Positions 53,726 through 62,592 of a DNA stretch of 62,592 nt are shown here, piece after piece (position 1 is the first letter of the stretch; each line of letters starts with the position of its first letter). The DNA lies in assembly GCA_964508975.1 (NCBI GenBank), contig CAZDVQ010000021.1, forward strand, positions 1 through 62,592, read 5' to 3'. This DNA is from CAZDVQ01 sp964508975 (lineage in GTDB: Bacteria; Bacteroidota; Bacteroidia; Chitinophagales; Saprospiraceae). The position numbers and the translations under genes were made by a program. Below the pieces are notes generated by a model that searched no databases, had not been told where the DNA came from, and saw nothing but the letters and a program-made list of their open reading frames with translations.

Positions 53726-53822
53726 TGGGCGCGCCCCCTTCGGGGTCGGGCTGCTCCGGGTTCGCTATTCGCTCATACCGCTTCGCGGTACGCCTTCGGC
53801 GCCCTGCGCATCCCTCGCGCAG
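53726..53822. repeat. GC-rich intergenic module, variant
   Basis: Begins GGGCGCGCCCCCTTCGGGGT, then TCCGGGTTCGCTATTCGCTC, the hairpins ACCGC-TTC-GCGGT and GGCGC-like ending, and CGCATCCCTCGCGC. Shares the TTCGCTATTCGCTC word with other modules. Fills the gap between porP and the OmpA gene. Confidence 0.65.
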
Positions 53823-53830
53823 ATAAACTG

Positions 53831-54751
53831 CTAGAAGAACCTCGGGTTTTCTAAACTGGAATTGCGATAAATGAAGTCGTATCCAAGCAATACCTCAAAC
53901 GAACCACTATTGTACTGTTGTAATTCCGACAAGGTGTAGTCGTAACCCACACCAAGGCGCAACTGTGGCGTAAGATTCCAGTGCAACAAGGCATCGAATG
54001 AATCTCCCATACGGTATGTAGCACCAACGGTCAGCTTATCCACGAAAATAAAACTCAAGTTCAAATCCATGTCAAACGGCGAGTTCTCCACGTACTTCAA
54101 CAACACGTTAGGGTTGATTTTCACCTTTGAGCTAATAGGCAACACTACGCCGCCCATACCAAACAAGTGCCTGCGCTCACGCGCCACAAAAAGATCGCCT
54201 GGATTTCCGCCAAAATCAAGGCTGTTGTTCAACAAGCTTGGCATCGACAAACCAGCGTACCAATTTTTGGTATGGTAATACAAGCCTGCACCAAAATTAG
54301 GTACAAATTTATTGGCGTTATACATCGGGATGCCAGCATCGTTCAGTTGTAAAGGCCGAGCCATATCCCAATTTACACGTACATTTTTGACACTACCCTG
54401 TACACCTATGCCCAATTTACCCGGGCCAAGTTTAAACCGGTAGGTATAAGCCATCGAGGCTTTATAATTTTGGAAAAATGTCAAAGCATCTCGTTCAAGC
54501 ATGATACCCAAACCTACCTTTTCTTTCCACATAGGTGTATGAAAAGTCAACGTTTGTGTGTTGGGAGCACCTTCCATGCCAACCCACTGATTGCGGTAAA
54601 GCGCCATCAAGCTTCCAGCTTCCCTACTACCTGCATAGGCAGGGTTCAACGCCAACTTGTTGAACATAAAGTTCGTGTAGTGCGCATCTTGCTGTGCTAG
54701 CAAGCTCGAAAATGAGCTAAACAGTAGGGCGATTAATAAAAGTTTTTTCAT
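53831..54751 (-). CDS. Type IX secretion system membrane protein, PorP/SprF family
   Basis: 306 residues. Signal MKKLLLIALLFSSFSSLLAQ followed by QDAHYTNFMFNKLALNPAYA and LMALYRNQWVGMEGAPNTQT, the canonical PorP/SprF opening; later strands include WYAGLSMPSLLNNSL and LRLGVGYDYTLSELQQYNSG, GSFEVLLGYDF, ending NPRFF. It sits directly between a type-B-sorted giant adhesin (upstream) and an OmpA/PD40 protein (downstream), the arrangement of sprB-sprF-like clusters, so it is probably the outer-membrane partner for that adhesin's secretion. Confidence 0.93.
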   Translation of the reverse strand: MKKLLLIALLFSSFSSLLAQQDAHYTNFMFNKLALNPAYAGSREAGSLMALYRNQWVGMEGAPNTQTLTFHTPMWKEKVGLGIMLERDALTFFQNYKASMAYTYRFKLGPGKLGIGVQGSVKNVRVNWDMARPLQLNDAGIPMYNANKFVPNFGAGLYYHTKNWYAGLSMPSLLNNSLDFGGNPGDLFVARERRHLFGMGGVVLPISSKVKINPNVLLKYVENSPFDMDLNLSFIFVDKLTVGATYRMGDSFDALLHWNLTPQLRLGVGYDYTLSELQQYNSGSFEVLLGYDFIYRNSSLENPRFF

Positions 54752-54793
54752 GCTATAATAACTTTTGACTGTTGTCTAGATATTTAATTCGTT

Positions 54794-54850
54794 ACAGGTT
54801 GAGCCCTCCGGGCTAAGCAATGTACACTGCCCGGAGGGGATTCGACCTGT
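54794..54850. repeat. Long intergenic hairpin
   Basis: CCCTCCGGGC (54804-54813) and GCCCGGAGGG (54829-54838) form a 10-bp perfect stem around a 15-nt loop; ACAGGT/ACCTGT pairs outside it. No T run follows, so it may be a processing or termination hairpin between the adhesin and porP. Confidence 0.6.
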
Positions 54851-54851
54851 T

Positions 54852-57800
54852 CTATCGGTGAATTACAGTATAACCCTGTAAAATGGTTTCGTCGGCATCG
54901 TTCAATTTCAGGATGTAGTAGTACGAGCCATCAGGCAAATCGGCCCCGTTGAAAGTTCCCGTCCAATCATTGCTGTAGCCAATAGCACGGAACACCTCAT
55001 CGCCCCAGCGGTTAAACACGCTCAGTTCGTTGTTCGGGTAATTACCCAAACATGGCACGATTAAGAAGTCGTTCACGCCATCTCCATTCGGGGTAAAGAT
55101 ATTGGGCACGAAGCAATCATTGAACTCACCAATTTTGAGGATAACCATAGCGGTATCGCACAAGTCAGGACAGTTACCGGCACAAATTTGGTAAATAAAT
55201 GTATCGCGGCCGTAGTAATTCAAGTTGGTGGTGAAATCCCAAGTACCGCTCGCATTTTGTGTCAAAATACCGTGGTTTGGCGCATCAACAATGCTAACGG
55301 TGTATGAGGTCACCGTAGTTACATCATCGTTCAGGAGTAAATCAATGCCAGTAACGCCACCCTCGCCGGTTACAATGTCAAACGGTACGAAAACACTATC
55401 AATGTTTGCGGTTGGTATAGCCTCCTCGCGTACAATCATCACGCTATCGGATGAATAATCGACACAAGCACCATTTGAAAGCGTCCAGTAGAATACATTT
55501 TCGCCAGGCAACAAGTTAGCAACCAGGGTATTGGCATCATTAGGACTTACAATAATGACACCGGCCTGTGCCTGTGTAACTTGTTGTGACCATAAGCCAA
55601 TTCCAATGGATGGGCTTACTGCATCCAAGTTAAAGAGGTATGTTGCACAAGCAAAATCTGTTTCGCCGGCGTAAGCTTGTAAGGTTGGTAAAATATCTGA
55701 GGTTACACTTACGGTATCCCAGCTAAAGTCGCCACAATCAGCGTTAGTCAATACCCATACAAACCTGTATGTGTTACCAGGGAGCAACCCATTTACACCA
55801 GTAGTCAACGCTGCTGGACTTGTAATGGTTACACCCTGCCCTGCTTGGAATACGGTTTGCTCCCAACGGCCAGTAACACCCGGTGTTACTGGGGCAAGTG
55901 CTGTCAAAGTAGCAGTGTTGACATCACAGAGCGCTTGGTCAATACCCGCAAAGGCAATATCTGTAGCACTTGGCACGATGGCAACTACAATAGTATCTGC
56001 ACTAGAACAGCCCGTAGCGTTATCAATTACAAGAACATAGTAAGTTCCTGCATTGAATGGTGTAATGGCAGGTATGATTGGATTGCGCAAGGTGGAGGTA
56101 AATCCAGCAGGGCCACTCCATTGGTATGATAAACCTGCATTGAAAGTTGCATCCAAGGCCAAGTCAGTACCTGGGCAAACAGGCGAGTTAGAGCTCGCTT
56201 GCAAGCTAGGGAATGCACCTACTTGAACATTACCCGGTACCGATGGAATTGAAATACAACCATCAACGTTGACCACTACACTATACGCCCCGTTTTGGGC
56301 AGGAGTAGCGGCTGGAATTAAATATTGTGCAATATTGGTACTGCCAAGTAGCGTACCATTGAAATACCAATCATAGGTTACTGTGGTTCCGTTCACTGGA
56401 GTAGTACCCAAAGCAATCGTTTCACCGATACATACCGGAGAGTTTGATGTAAGGCTTGGAACGTCTGGTCTTGGGGTTACAGTTAAATTCACCACTACTG
56501 GCTCTGAAGCACAACCTGCATTAGAGAACACTTCCAAACGGTAAGATCCTGATTGAGCTGGCTGTACATTGCTAAATACAACATCTGGTGTTGTAGCAGA
56601 AAATCCATTTGGCCCAGTCCACAGATATGTAACGTTCGCACCACCGGTGTTAACTGTAGATGCTAAAGTGACGTTAGCGCCTTGACAGTATGCACCACCA
56701 CCGCTGATAGCGGTAATACTTGGGCGAGGATCAATCGTCAAAGTAAATGCTGCAGAGGTATCAGAAGTACAACCATCCACAACAACAATTACGCGGTAGG
56801 TTCCACCTTGAACAGCAGCCTGGACATTCAACATGGTGTAGGTATTATCACCAGAAGTGTAGCTAGCGCCATTTGGTAGTAACCAAGTATAAGAAACGGT
56901 ATTACCAGAATAAACTGGTACGCTCAACGTAACTAGTTGGCCTGCGCAAACTGCCGCCGGACCACTTACTATGGGTTGTTGTGGCGCTACCGTAGCATCA
57001 ATAACGGTGGTGTCCATCAAAGTTTGACAACCGTTGGCATCCACTGCATAAACATTGTATGTACCTGCGTAAGCATTGATAGCATTAGGGAAGACCACTT
57101 CGTTATCTTGGGTTATCAAATTGAAATTGTTGGGGCCAGTCCAATAGTATACAAATGGACCAGTACCGCCTTGAACGGTAGCCGTCAAAGTGATATCATC
57201 TGTAGGATCCATACATTCTAGGTCATCGCTCGTGGCGAGTAGCGTCGGTACTGGATGCACCACCAAGCTGAATGTCCCAGCACTTGAATTACAACCAGCA
57301 ACATTGACTACAACTTGATAGGTACCTGTTAATGGAGACACCAAATTAAGGCTAGGATTTGTTGTTACTTGAGTACTTGCATTAGGTAGGGTCCAGGTGT
57401 AAGTTACGTTGCTGCCTACATATGTCTGCGTAGTCAAAGTAGTTGCCGTACCAGCACAAACACCAGATGGACCATTGATAACGGGCTGGCTTGGGCTTAA
57501 GTTAATATCAACCAAGGTTGTATCAATACCTGAAGTACAGCCATTGGCATCCACCACAACAAGTGAGTAAACACCTGGGCTTACCTGACTTGCATTGGGG
57601 AATAAAACAGATGCCACACTAGATGTAATCGCACCGCCTGTTGGAGTTGACCAATAATAGGTATAAGGTGCAGTGCCTCCGGTAACCGTAGCAGTCAACA
57701 CAACATCGTCCGTTGCATTCATACATGGTATATCGTTGCTACTCGCCGTTGACACAGGTGTATCAAACACCGTTATTTGGGTACTAGCGGTTGTGGTACA

Positions 57801-60800
57801 TCCAGACTGGTTTGTAGCGGTAACCGTATAAGTGCCCGACATCGCAGTAGTCGCATTGCTAAGCGTAGGATTACCCAAGTTCGATGCAAACCCTGCTGGA
57901 CCAGACCAACTGTAGCTAGAAAAATTACCTCCACTGCTGGTTAGGGTTACACTCTGGCCTGCACAAACGGGTCCACTGTTCGATACTTGAACTGTAGGTA
58001 CTTCAGAAACAAATAAGCAAACGAAGTTGCTCAAGTAATTCGCATCAAAAAGGCCAAAATTACTGAACCCGAAATTACCAGCAGGTAATCCTACCGCAGG
58101 TAGTGGGCTAGGCGCATTAGCCGCATCGTAGCTAAGTGCATGTACATTATAAAAACCACCTGCTTGTACACTTGATGTAAAGTCTCCGGTGTTGTTTACC
58201 GCTATTACAGTACCCGAAATTGGATCTTTAAGTACATACAATTGAGTATAGGCAGGGTTAGATGCTGCAATTGAAGTTATAGCTGGTTCTCCAAAACAAA
58301 CAGTATCTCTAGTTACACAATTACACTGACCAACGTTAAATGTAGACAGGGCTTCAGCTACGCAACCGTTATTATCCGTGTAAACATAAGTAGCTTGGAA
58401 GGTACCCGCCCCAAGAGCTGCTGGTTCAAAAGCGCCATTGGCACTGACACTGCCTGACCAAGTTCCTCCTTGTGGCGTTGCATACAGCCAGCTTAAGCCT
58501 GCATTGGTACAGTAATCTATTGGACCAAGCACGTTAACTACTGGCCCAGCACCAATGGATACTATAGTGGCATCGGTATAAGTGCATCCGCCTAAGGTCG
58601 TCACGGTTAAATTATAAACACCTGCACTAGCAACCGTTACTCCTTGAATTTGAGTAACAGGACCATTGGCCGAGAAGCCTGCGGGACCAGCCCAATTATA
58701 AGTGGCTCCAAGTACCTCAGTAACGCTGAGGGTAACATTACCACCTTCACAAACTGGACTTGAATTACTTAAAGTAAAGGAAGGTGTAGGCTCAACGAAG
58801 AAGCAGTAGTAATCAGACAAGAAGTCGGTATTGAAACAGCCTCTGTGCGTGAAGCCAAAATCACCGATAGGTAACCCAATGATTGGTAGTGGGCTTGGAG
58901 CATCAGTTGGTTCAAAGTTCAATGCATGAACGCGGTATGAATTACCTGCTACAACCGTGTTTGTAAAGTTACCAGTCGAGTTAGAGTCTAAAACAATATT
59001 AGTAATAGCATCTACAAGGTAGTAAACCTGTGTATATCCCGCACTACCTCCAGATGATGTAATAATCACCGGAGCGCCCTCGCATATAGTATCGTTGGCA
59101 GCACAAGAACAATCGTAAATATTGAACAATACAGACTGGGTTACATTGCAACCATTAGGACTGTTGTAAGTATAGTAAGCTACAAAAGTACCTGCACCTA
59201 ACGTTCCGGGGAAGAATGATCCAACCGCAGATACATCACCTGACCAAGTGCCACCTGCCGGAGATGCAGTTAACCAGGCTTGGCCACTATTGGTACAAAA
59301 ATCAATAGGTGTATCAATGGCAACTGTTCCATTTTGATTTACTTGAACGTAAGTGCTGGCTGTTGAAGTACAGCCGTTAACGTCCGTAATGACTAATACG
59401 TAAAGACCTTGGTTGGCGATAGTAGCCAAAGGTACGTTCGGGTTTGGAGAACTTGAGGCAAAACCGTTAGGTCCAGACCAGGCATATGTAACGCCTGCGG
59501 GCGCCACAGAACCCAACAGAATCAACGAGCTTTCACAAACAGGGCTATTACTTGACAAAGCGGGGGCGCCCAGTACAGGCGTTGGAGGCACGGTTACCGT
59601 TGTATTGACAATACAGCCAAGATCGTCAGTAACTACAACAGTATAAGTACCTGCTACAACACTATTGAATATATTGCTTGACTGAGCACCAAAGCCAATA
59701 TCGTAACTGTAAGGAGCAGTACCTCCATTTACAGTAACTGTGATTACATTTCCGTTTGGATCACATCCTGGATTGTTGGCTATAGCACTAATAGTAGGCA
59801 CACCAGATTGTGCTACCGTTGTCTGACCAACAGCGGTACAACCATTCTGAGTGTCGGTAACGGTGACGAAATAAGTACCCGGTTCATCCACAAATGGAGA
59901 AGCTGTGTTTGTACCAGATGCTAAACCAGGGCCATTCCATTGGTATGAAGCGGATCCTGATAAGGTTGTAGAGCCAGATGCGTCTAATGCAATAGTCGGA
60001 TTTGCACATGTCAAATCAGCTGGGCTGGCAATGGAAACAGTGGGTGCGGCTGTATTGCTCGCCAAAGTTGCAGTGGCTGTTTGGGTACATCCATTTACCG
60101 TATTAGTAACTATTAAGCCATAAGCCCCTGGCTGGTTGACCGTTGGCGTTAGTGTAGCAGAGCCTGCTACAACACTTGGTCCCGACCATGCGTAGGTAAA
60201 GCCTGCGCCAGCTGAAGAGCCTGAACCGTCTAGTTGCACAGATGTCGCCGTGCAAGTTAAACTAACAGGGGCATTGGCAACTGCCGTTGGCAATGCATTA
60301 TCAACTAATACCGTAGTACTAGCCGAAGCTGTACAGAAATTGCTTGTGTTGTTTACGATTAAGGTATAACTACCGCCTAGATTTGCGGTTGTCGTAATCG
60401 CATTACCAGCGCTGGCTAGACCTGGTCCACTCCAAACATAAGTTATATCTGGGCCAGTACTAGAACCCGTTCCCGATAGCGTGACAACGGTATCGGTACA
60501 AGTGATTGGTAAAGATTGAGCAACTACTGCAGTTGGCAATGTTGTATTACTAGTCACCGTAGCTGAAGCAGTAGCAGTACAGCCATTCGTTATGTCAGTG
60601 ATTAATAAGTTATAGGCTCCGGCTTGGTTTACGATTGGGAGCAGTGATGTTGCACCACTTACGATACCCGGGCCTGTCCATTGGGCCGTAAAGTTAGGTC
60701 CGTTGCTTGAGCCAGCACCTGAAACCTCAACTTGAGATTGAGCACAATTTAAGGCAGATGTAGTAGCTGCCGAAGCGGTAGGTGTTGTATTGTTCTGGGT

Positions 60801-61073
60801 TACCACAGCCGAAGCGGATACCGTACAACCGCTGGTTGTATTCGTCACCGTTAGGGTATAAGTACCCGGCTGCGTTACCACCGGCGATAGCGTATTAGAA
60901 CCCGATTGTATGCCCGGCCCTGTCCATTGGTATGAAAAGTTACCTCCAGTACTAGAGCCTGCACCACTCAGCGTTAAACTAGTCGTAGTACAAGTCAAGG
61001 AGCTTGGAGCAGATGCCAAAGCTGTCGGGGCACCCGGTGCACTAATTGTGCCTTGGGTGGTTGCAGTATCCAT
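54852..61073 (-). CDS. Giant Ig/PKD-repeat surface protein with type-B C-terminal sorting domain; 5' end truncated
   Basis: 2073 residues from ATG 61073, but there is no signal peptide: the frame opens mid-repeat (ATTQGTISAPGAPTALASAP matches the tail of the following repeats, e.g. AVVTQNNTTPTASAAT). Upstream is an in-frame TAG in sequence of a different kind, so the true start has been lost. Residues ~15-420 are ~75-residue Ig-like repeats (LSGxGSSTGxxFxYxWxGPGxxSG). Two homologous segments (CSCAANDTICEGAPVIITS and CNCVTRDTVCFGEPAITSIA, each leading to APSPLP.xGLPxGxFGF) follow. Near the end is a tandem-95/cadherin-like domain (VTGIDLLLNDDVTTVTSYTV), then the type-B sorting domain CFVPNIFTPNGDGVNDFLIV. 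Probably a T9SS-exported adhesin. Confidence 0.88.
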   Translation of the reverse strand: MDTATTQGTISAPGAPTALASAPSSLTCTTTSLTLSGAGSSTGGNFSYQWTGPGIQSGSNTLSPVVTQPGTYTLTVTNTTSGCTVSASAVVTQNNTTPTASAATTSALNCAQSQVEVSGAGSSNGPNFTAQWTGPGIVSGATSLLPIVNQAGAYNLLITDITNGCTATASATVTSNTTLPTAVVAQSLPITCTDTVVTLSGTGSSTGPDITYVWSGPGLASAGNAITTTANLGGSYTLIVNNTSNFCTASASTTVLVDNALPTAVANAPVSLTCTATSVQLDGSGSSAGAGFTYAWSGPSVVAGSATLTPTVNQPGAYGLIVTNTVNGCTQTATATLASNTAAPTVSIASPADLTCANPTIALDASGSTTLSGSASYQWNGPGLASGTNTASPFVDEPGTYFVTVTDTQNGCTAVGQTTVAQSGVPTISAIANNPGCDPNGNVITVTVNGGTAPYSYDIGFGAQSSNIFNSVVAGTYTVVVTDDLGCIVNTTVTVPPTPVLGAPALSSNSPVCESSLILLGSVAPAGVTYAWSGPNGFASSSPNPNVPLATIANQGLYVLVITDVNGCTSTASTYVQVNQNGTVAIDTPIDFCTNSGQAWLTASPAGGTWSGDVSAVGSFFPGTLGAGTFVAYYTYNSPNGCNVTQSVLFNIYDCSCAANDTICEGAPVIITSSGGSAGYTQVYYLVDAITNIVLDSNSTGNFTNTVVAGNSYRVHALNFEPTDAPSPLPIIGLPIGDFGFTHRGCFNTDFLSDYYCFFVEPTPSFTLSNSSPVCEGGNVTLSVTEVLGATYNWAGPAGFSANGPVTQIQGVTVASAGVYNLTVTTLGGCTYTDATIVSIGAGPVVNVLGPIDYCTNAGLSWLYATPQGGTWSGSVSANGAFEPAALGAGTFQATYVYTDNNGCVAEALSTFNVGQCNCVTRDTVCFGEPAITSIAASNPAYTQLYVLKDPISGTVIAVNNTGDFTSSVQAGGFYNVHALSYDAANAPSPLPAVGLPAGNFGFSNFGLFDANYLSNFVCLFVSEVPTVQVSNSGPVCAGQSVTLTSSGGNFSSYSWSGPAGFASNLGNPTLSNATTAMSGTYTVTATNQSGCTTTASTQITVFDTPVSTASSNDIPCMNATDDVVLTATVTGGTAPYTYYWSTPTGGAITSSVASVLFPNASQVSPGVYSLVVVDANGCTSGIDTTLVDINLSPSQPVINGPSGVCAGTATTLTTQTYVGSNVTYTWTLPNASTQVTTNPSLNLVSPLTGTYQVVVNVAGCNSSAGTFSLVVHPVPTLLATSDDLECMDPTDDITLTATVQGGTGPFVYYWTGPNNFNLITQDNEVVFPNAINAYAGTYNVYAVDANGCQTLMDTTVIDATVAPQQPIVSGPAAVCAGQLVTLSVPVYSGNTVSYTWLLPNGASYTSGDNTYTMLNVQAAVQGGTYRVIVVVDGCTSDTSAAFTLTIDPRPSITAISGGGAYCQGANVTLASTVNTGGANVTYLWTGPNGFSATTPDVVFSNVQPAQSGSYRLEVFSNAGCASEPVVVNLTVTPRPDVPSLTSNSPVCIGETIALGTTPVNGTTVTYDWYFNGTLLGSTNIAQYLIPAATPAQNGAYSVVVNVDGCISIPSVPGNVQVGAFPSLQASSNSPVCPGTDLALDATFNAGLSYQWSGPAGFTSTLRNPIIPAITPFNAGTYYVLVIDNATGCSSADTIVVAIVPSATDIAFAGIDQALCDVNTATLTALAPVTPGVTGRWEQTVFQAGQGVTITSPAALTTGVNGLLPGNTYRFVWVLTNADCGDFSWDTVSVTSDILPTLQAYAGETDFACATYLFNLDAVSPSIGIGLWSQQVTQAQAGVIIVSPNDANTLVANLLPGENVFYWTLSNGACVDYSSDSVMIVREEAIPTANIDSVFVPFDIVTGEGGVTGIDLLLNDDVTTVTSYTVSIVDAPNHGILTQNASGTWDFTTNLNYYGRDTFIYQICAGNCPDLCDTAMVILKIGEFNDCFVPNIFTPNGDGVNDFLIVPCLGNYPNNELSVFNRWGDEVFRAIGYSNDWTGTFNGADLPDGSYYYILKLNDADETILQGYTVIHR

Positions 61074-61080
61074 TATATGA
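61065..61080. other. Likely junction between bacterial and foreign sequence
   Basis: Left of this point the minus-strand frame encodes Ig-like repeats at typical GC; right of it the sequence turns abruptly to AT-rich low complexity. The adhesin loses its signal peptide and first repeats exactly here. Exact breakpoint cannot be set to better than about 15 bp. Confidence 0.6.
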
Positions 61081-61172
61081 TTTAAAACCTTTGTCTAAAT
61101 TTGTTGTTTTTGTTGTTGTTGCAAAACATTTATATTCATAAACAAATGTAGAAACGTCTCATATTAGAGTAT

Positions 61173-61643
61173 TTGGCCAACTCGAACCGATACAACAACT
61201 ACTTTGCGTCGAGAGGCCGCAACAATTGTTGCTGTCAGCCACAGCAACAACAACAATGCTGTCCACCGCCATGTTGTCCACCACCACCATGTTGTCCACC
61301 GCCCGTTCAACAGCAACAATGCTGTCCACCACCGCCGTGCTGTCCGCCACCAATGCAACAGCAACAAATGTGCTGTCCGCCGCCGATGCAACAGCAACAA
61401 ATGTGCTGCCCGCCACCGATGCATCAACAACAAATGTGTTGTCCACCACCGATGCAACAGCAACAAATGTGTTGTCCGCCACCGATTCAACAGCAACAAA
61501 TCTGCTGTCCACCGCCTCAAATGAACAACTGCGGCGGCAATTTCGGCAACAACTTCGGCAACAATGGCTACAACCATTGCGGCGGTAGCAGCAACTTCTA
61601 CGGCGGCGGCGGCTACGGTGGCTACAACAACGGATGCTGCTAA
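61173..61643 (+). CDS. Cys/Pro/Gln-rich repeat protein, probably not of this bacterium
   Basis: 156 residues, ATG to TAA. N-terminus MANSNRYNNYFASRGRNNCC; centre of CCPPP and QQQQ blocks with a regular 11-residue unit MQQQQMCCPPP in its second half; C-terminus rich in Gly/Asn/Tyr (FGNNFGNNGYNHCGGSSNFY, GGYGGYNNGCC). No signal peptide and no bacterial family recognised. The composition resembles eukaryotic low-complexity structural proteins. All other frames are also open because of the repeats, but only this one has a sensible start, stop and block structure. No TAnnTTTG promoter lies upstream. Confidence 0.55.
   Translation: MANSNRYNNYFASRGRNNCCCQPQQQQQCCPPPCCPPPPCCPPPVQQQQCCPPPPCCPPPMQQQQMCCPPPMQQQQMCCPPPMHQQQMCCPPPMQQQQMCCPPPIQQQQICCPPPQMNNCGGNFGNNFGNNGYNHCGGSSNFYGGGGYGGYNNGCC
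61350..61515 (+). repeat. 33-bp tandem repeats encoding MQQQQMCCPPP
   Basis: About five units with a 33-bp period (ATGCAACAGCAACAAATGTG then CTGTCCGCCACCG and variants; the fourth has CATCAACAA). Recombination-prone and open in all frames. Confidence 0.85.
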
Positions 61644-62592
61644 ACATATATAATATAGAATTTTCACTACTCACTACACAAACACACTCAACAAAAAAAA
61701 AGTAGCCGACGTGCAACTAACTCAAAATTATTCACTCACTTTTTTAAACTCACTCAATCAATCAATCACTCAAAAAAAAGCGAACCTCTCAAAATTATTT
61801 GTTTCTTCAAGCATTTTTTACCACAATTTTTACTATTTTCATAATAACAAAGAGAAAAAAAAGCAATACCACAAAAAAAGAGATTATTAAAGGATAGAAG
61901 GAGAGAGAGAAAAAAATAGCTATACAAAAAAAATAGAGATCATTAGCAGCCGCATTTTGAAAAATAAATAAAAGCAGCAGCGATCTTTTTCTTTCAACAA
62001 CAACAATACCAACAACAACAAAAAAAAAGAGATACAAAAAATGGGAAAAAAATTATAAAAAGAGTTCATTTTTTTTTTAATTTAAGAGAAATCAACAAAC
62101 ATATTATTTAAAAAAAAGAACACTCACACAAACAAACACAACACACTCATTTATTACAATTTTTATATAGCTTTTTTTTACAATTGAATTTTCTTTTCTT
62201 TAAAAAAAAAACAAATCACATAAAACCTCATTACTTATAAAATTTTTTTTTTATTTTCGAAAAAAAAACTATATTCAAAAAATTTTTTAAACATTTTCAT
62301 TATAAATACATTTATATCTAAATATTTATTACAAACATTTATATTACATATATATATTTCATAAAAAAAAACAAAATCAACAACAACTTGATTTGTATCT
62401 ATTTTAATTATATAATTTTTTTTTCTTGTCAACAACAAAAAAGTAGAGATCAAAAAAAGAGACACAAAAAATCAGATCAGAAGGCAATTTTTATGATCTA
62501 TAGACATTTGAGTTGAACTAACAAAAAAAAAGCATTTCTAGAGAGTAAATTAGAAATTTAGAAATGCTCTTCATCAGAAACACAAAAATGAC
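61644..62592. other. Extremely AT-rich non-coding tail
   Basis: About 950 bp with long A and T runs, CACTCAC/AATCAATC short repeats and CAACAACAA stretches, composition far below the rest of the window in GC. No supported gene on either strand. A GCATTTCTA ... TAGAAATGC hairpin near the end (about 62531-62568) has a T run on the minus strand but is expected by chance in such sequence. Confidence 0.6.

Overview
The window is most likely from the chromosome of a Bacteroidota bacterium in the Saprospirales/Chitinophagales/Sphingobacteriales range. The support is TAnnTTTG promoter elements, PorP/SprF outer-membrane proteins, a GldB lipoprotein, several giant surface proteins with SprB-like or Ig/PKD-like repeats, and two type-B (gliding-motility-associated) C-terminal sorting domains. 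The last ~1.5 kb does not fit: at about 61,070 a surface-protein gene is cut off at its 5' end, and the sequence becomes extremely AT-rich with a Cys/Pro/Gln repeat ORF of eukaryotic look. I read this as a probable chimeric contig end.

Layout. 1-3155: an incomplete repeat-rich surface protein and two tandem phage-tail-collar-domain proteins. 3156-4257: composite intergenic repeats. 4258-13229: a secreted protein, carA, eno, a PepSY-type membrane protein, a secreted alpha/beta hydrolase, a DUF4350 protein, and an unrecognised secreted protein interrupted by an in-frame TAA. 13237-14917: an antitoxin-like orphan, an HTH regulator also broken by an in-frame TAA, and a lipoprotein plus a small membrane protein. 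15033-33456: housekeeping and cell-envelope genes (acyltransferase, pntA1-pntA2-pntB, MBL-fold hydrolase, DUF1573 lipoprotein, RsmI-like methylase, gldB, PorT-like barrel, acyl-CoA ligase, acyl-CoA carboxylase beta, CrtD-like desaturase, dtd, PorP/SprF). 33869-37520: a two-gene unit with an LRR-Roc-COR-TIR protein and an FGE/SUMF1-domain protein, which looks like a signalling or conflict module. 37830-47933: a 3367-residue surface protein. 48420-61073: a Na+/alanine symporter, a lipoprotein, and a type IX secretion cassette (OmpA/PD40 protein, PorP/SprF, 2073-residue adhesin).

The most unusual signal is not a gene. At least 16 GC-rich intergenic modules recur in both orientations. They fall into a few classes, each with a constant framework into which short hairpins of different sequence but preserved pairing are set at fixed positions. 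They usually lie beside AT-rich 7-mer (or 8-mer) tandem tracts. Two copies share 93 identical bases in inverted orientation 9.4 kb apart. I know of no named element with this design; the claim rests on direct comparison of copies inside this window.

Functionally, the coding content centres on type IX secretion and surface adhesion, central metabolism (carbamoyl phosphate, enolase, NAD(P) transhydrogenase, fatty-acid and propionyl-CoA steps), and one candidate defence locus. No tRNA, rRNA, CRISPR array, insertion-sequence transposase or integrase gene was recognised.
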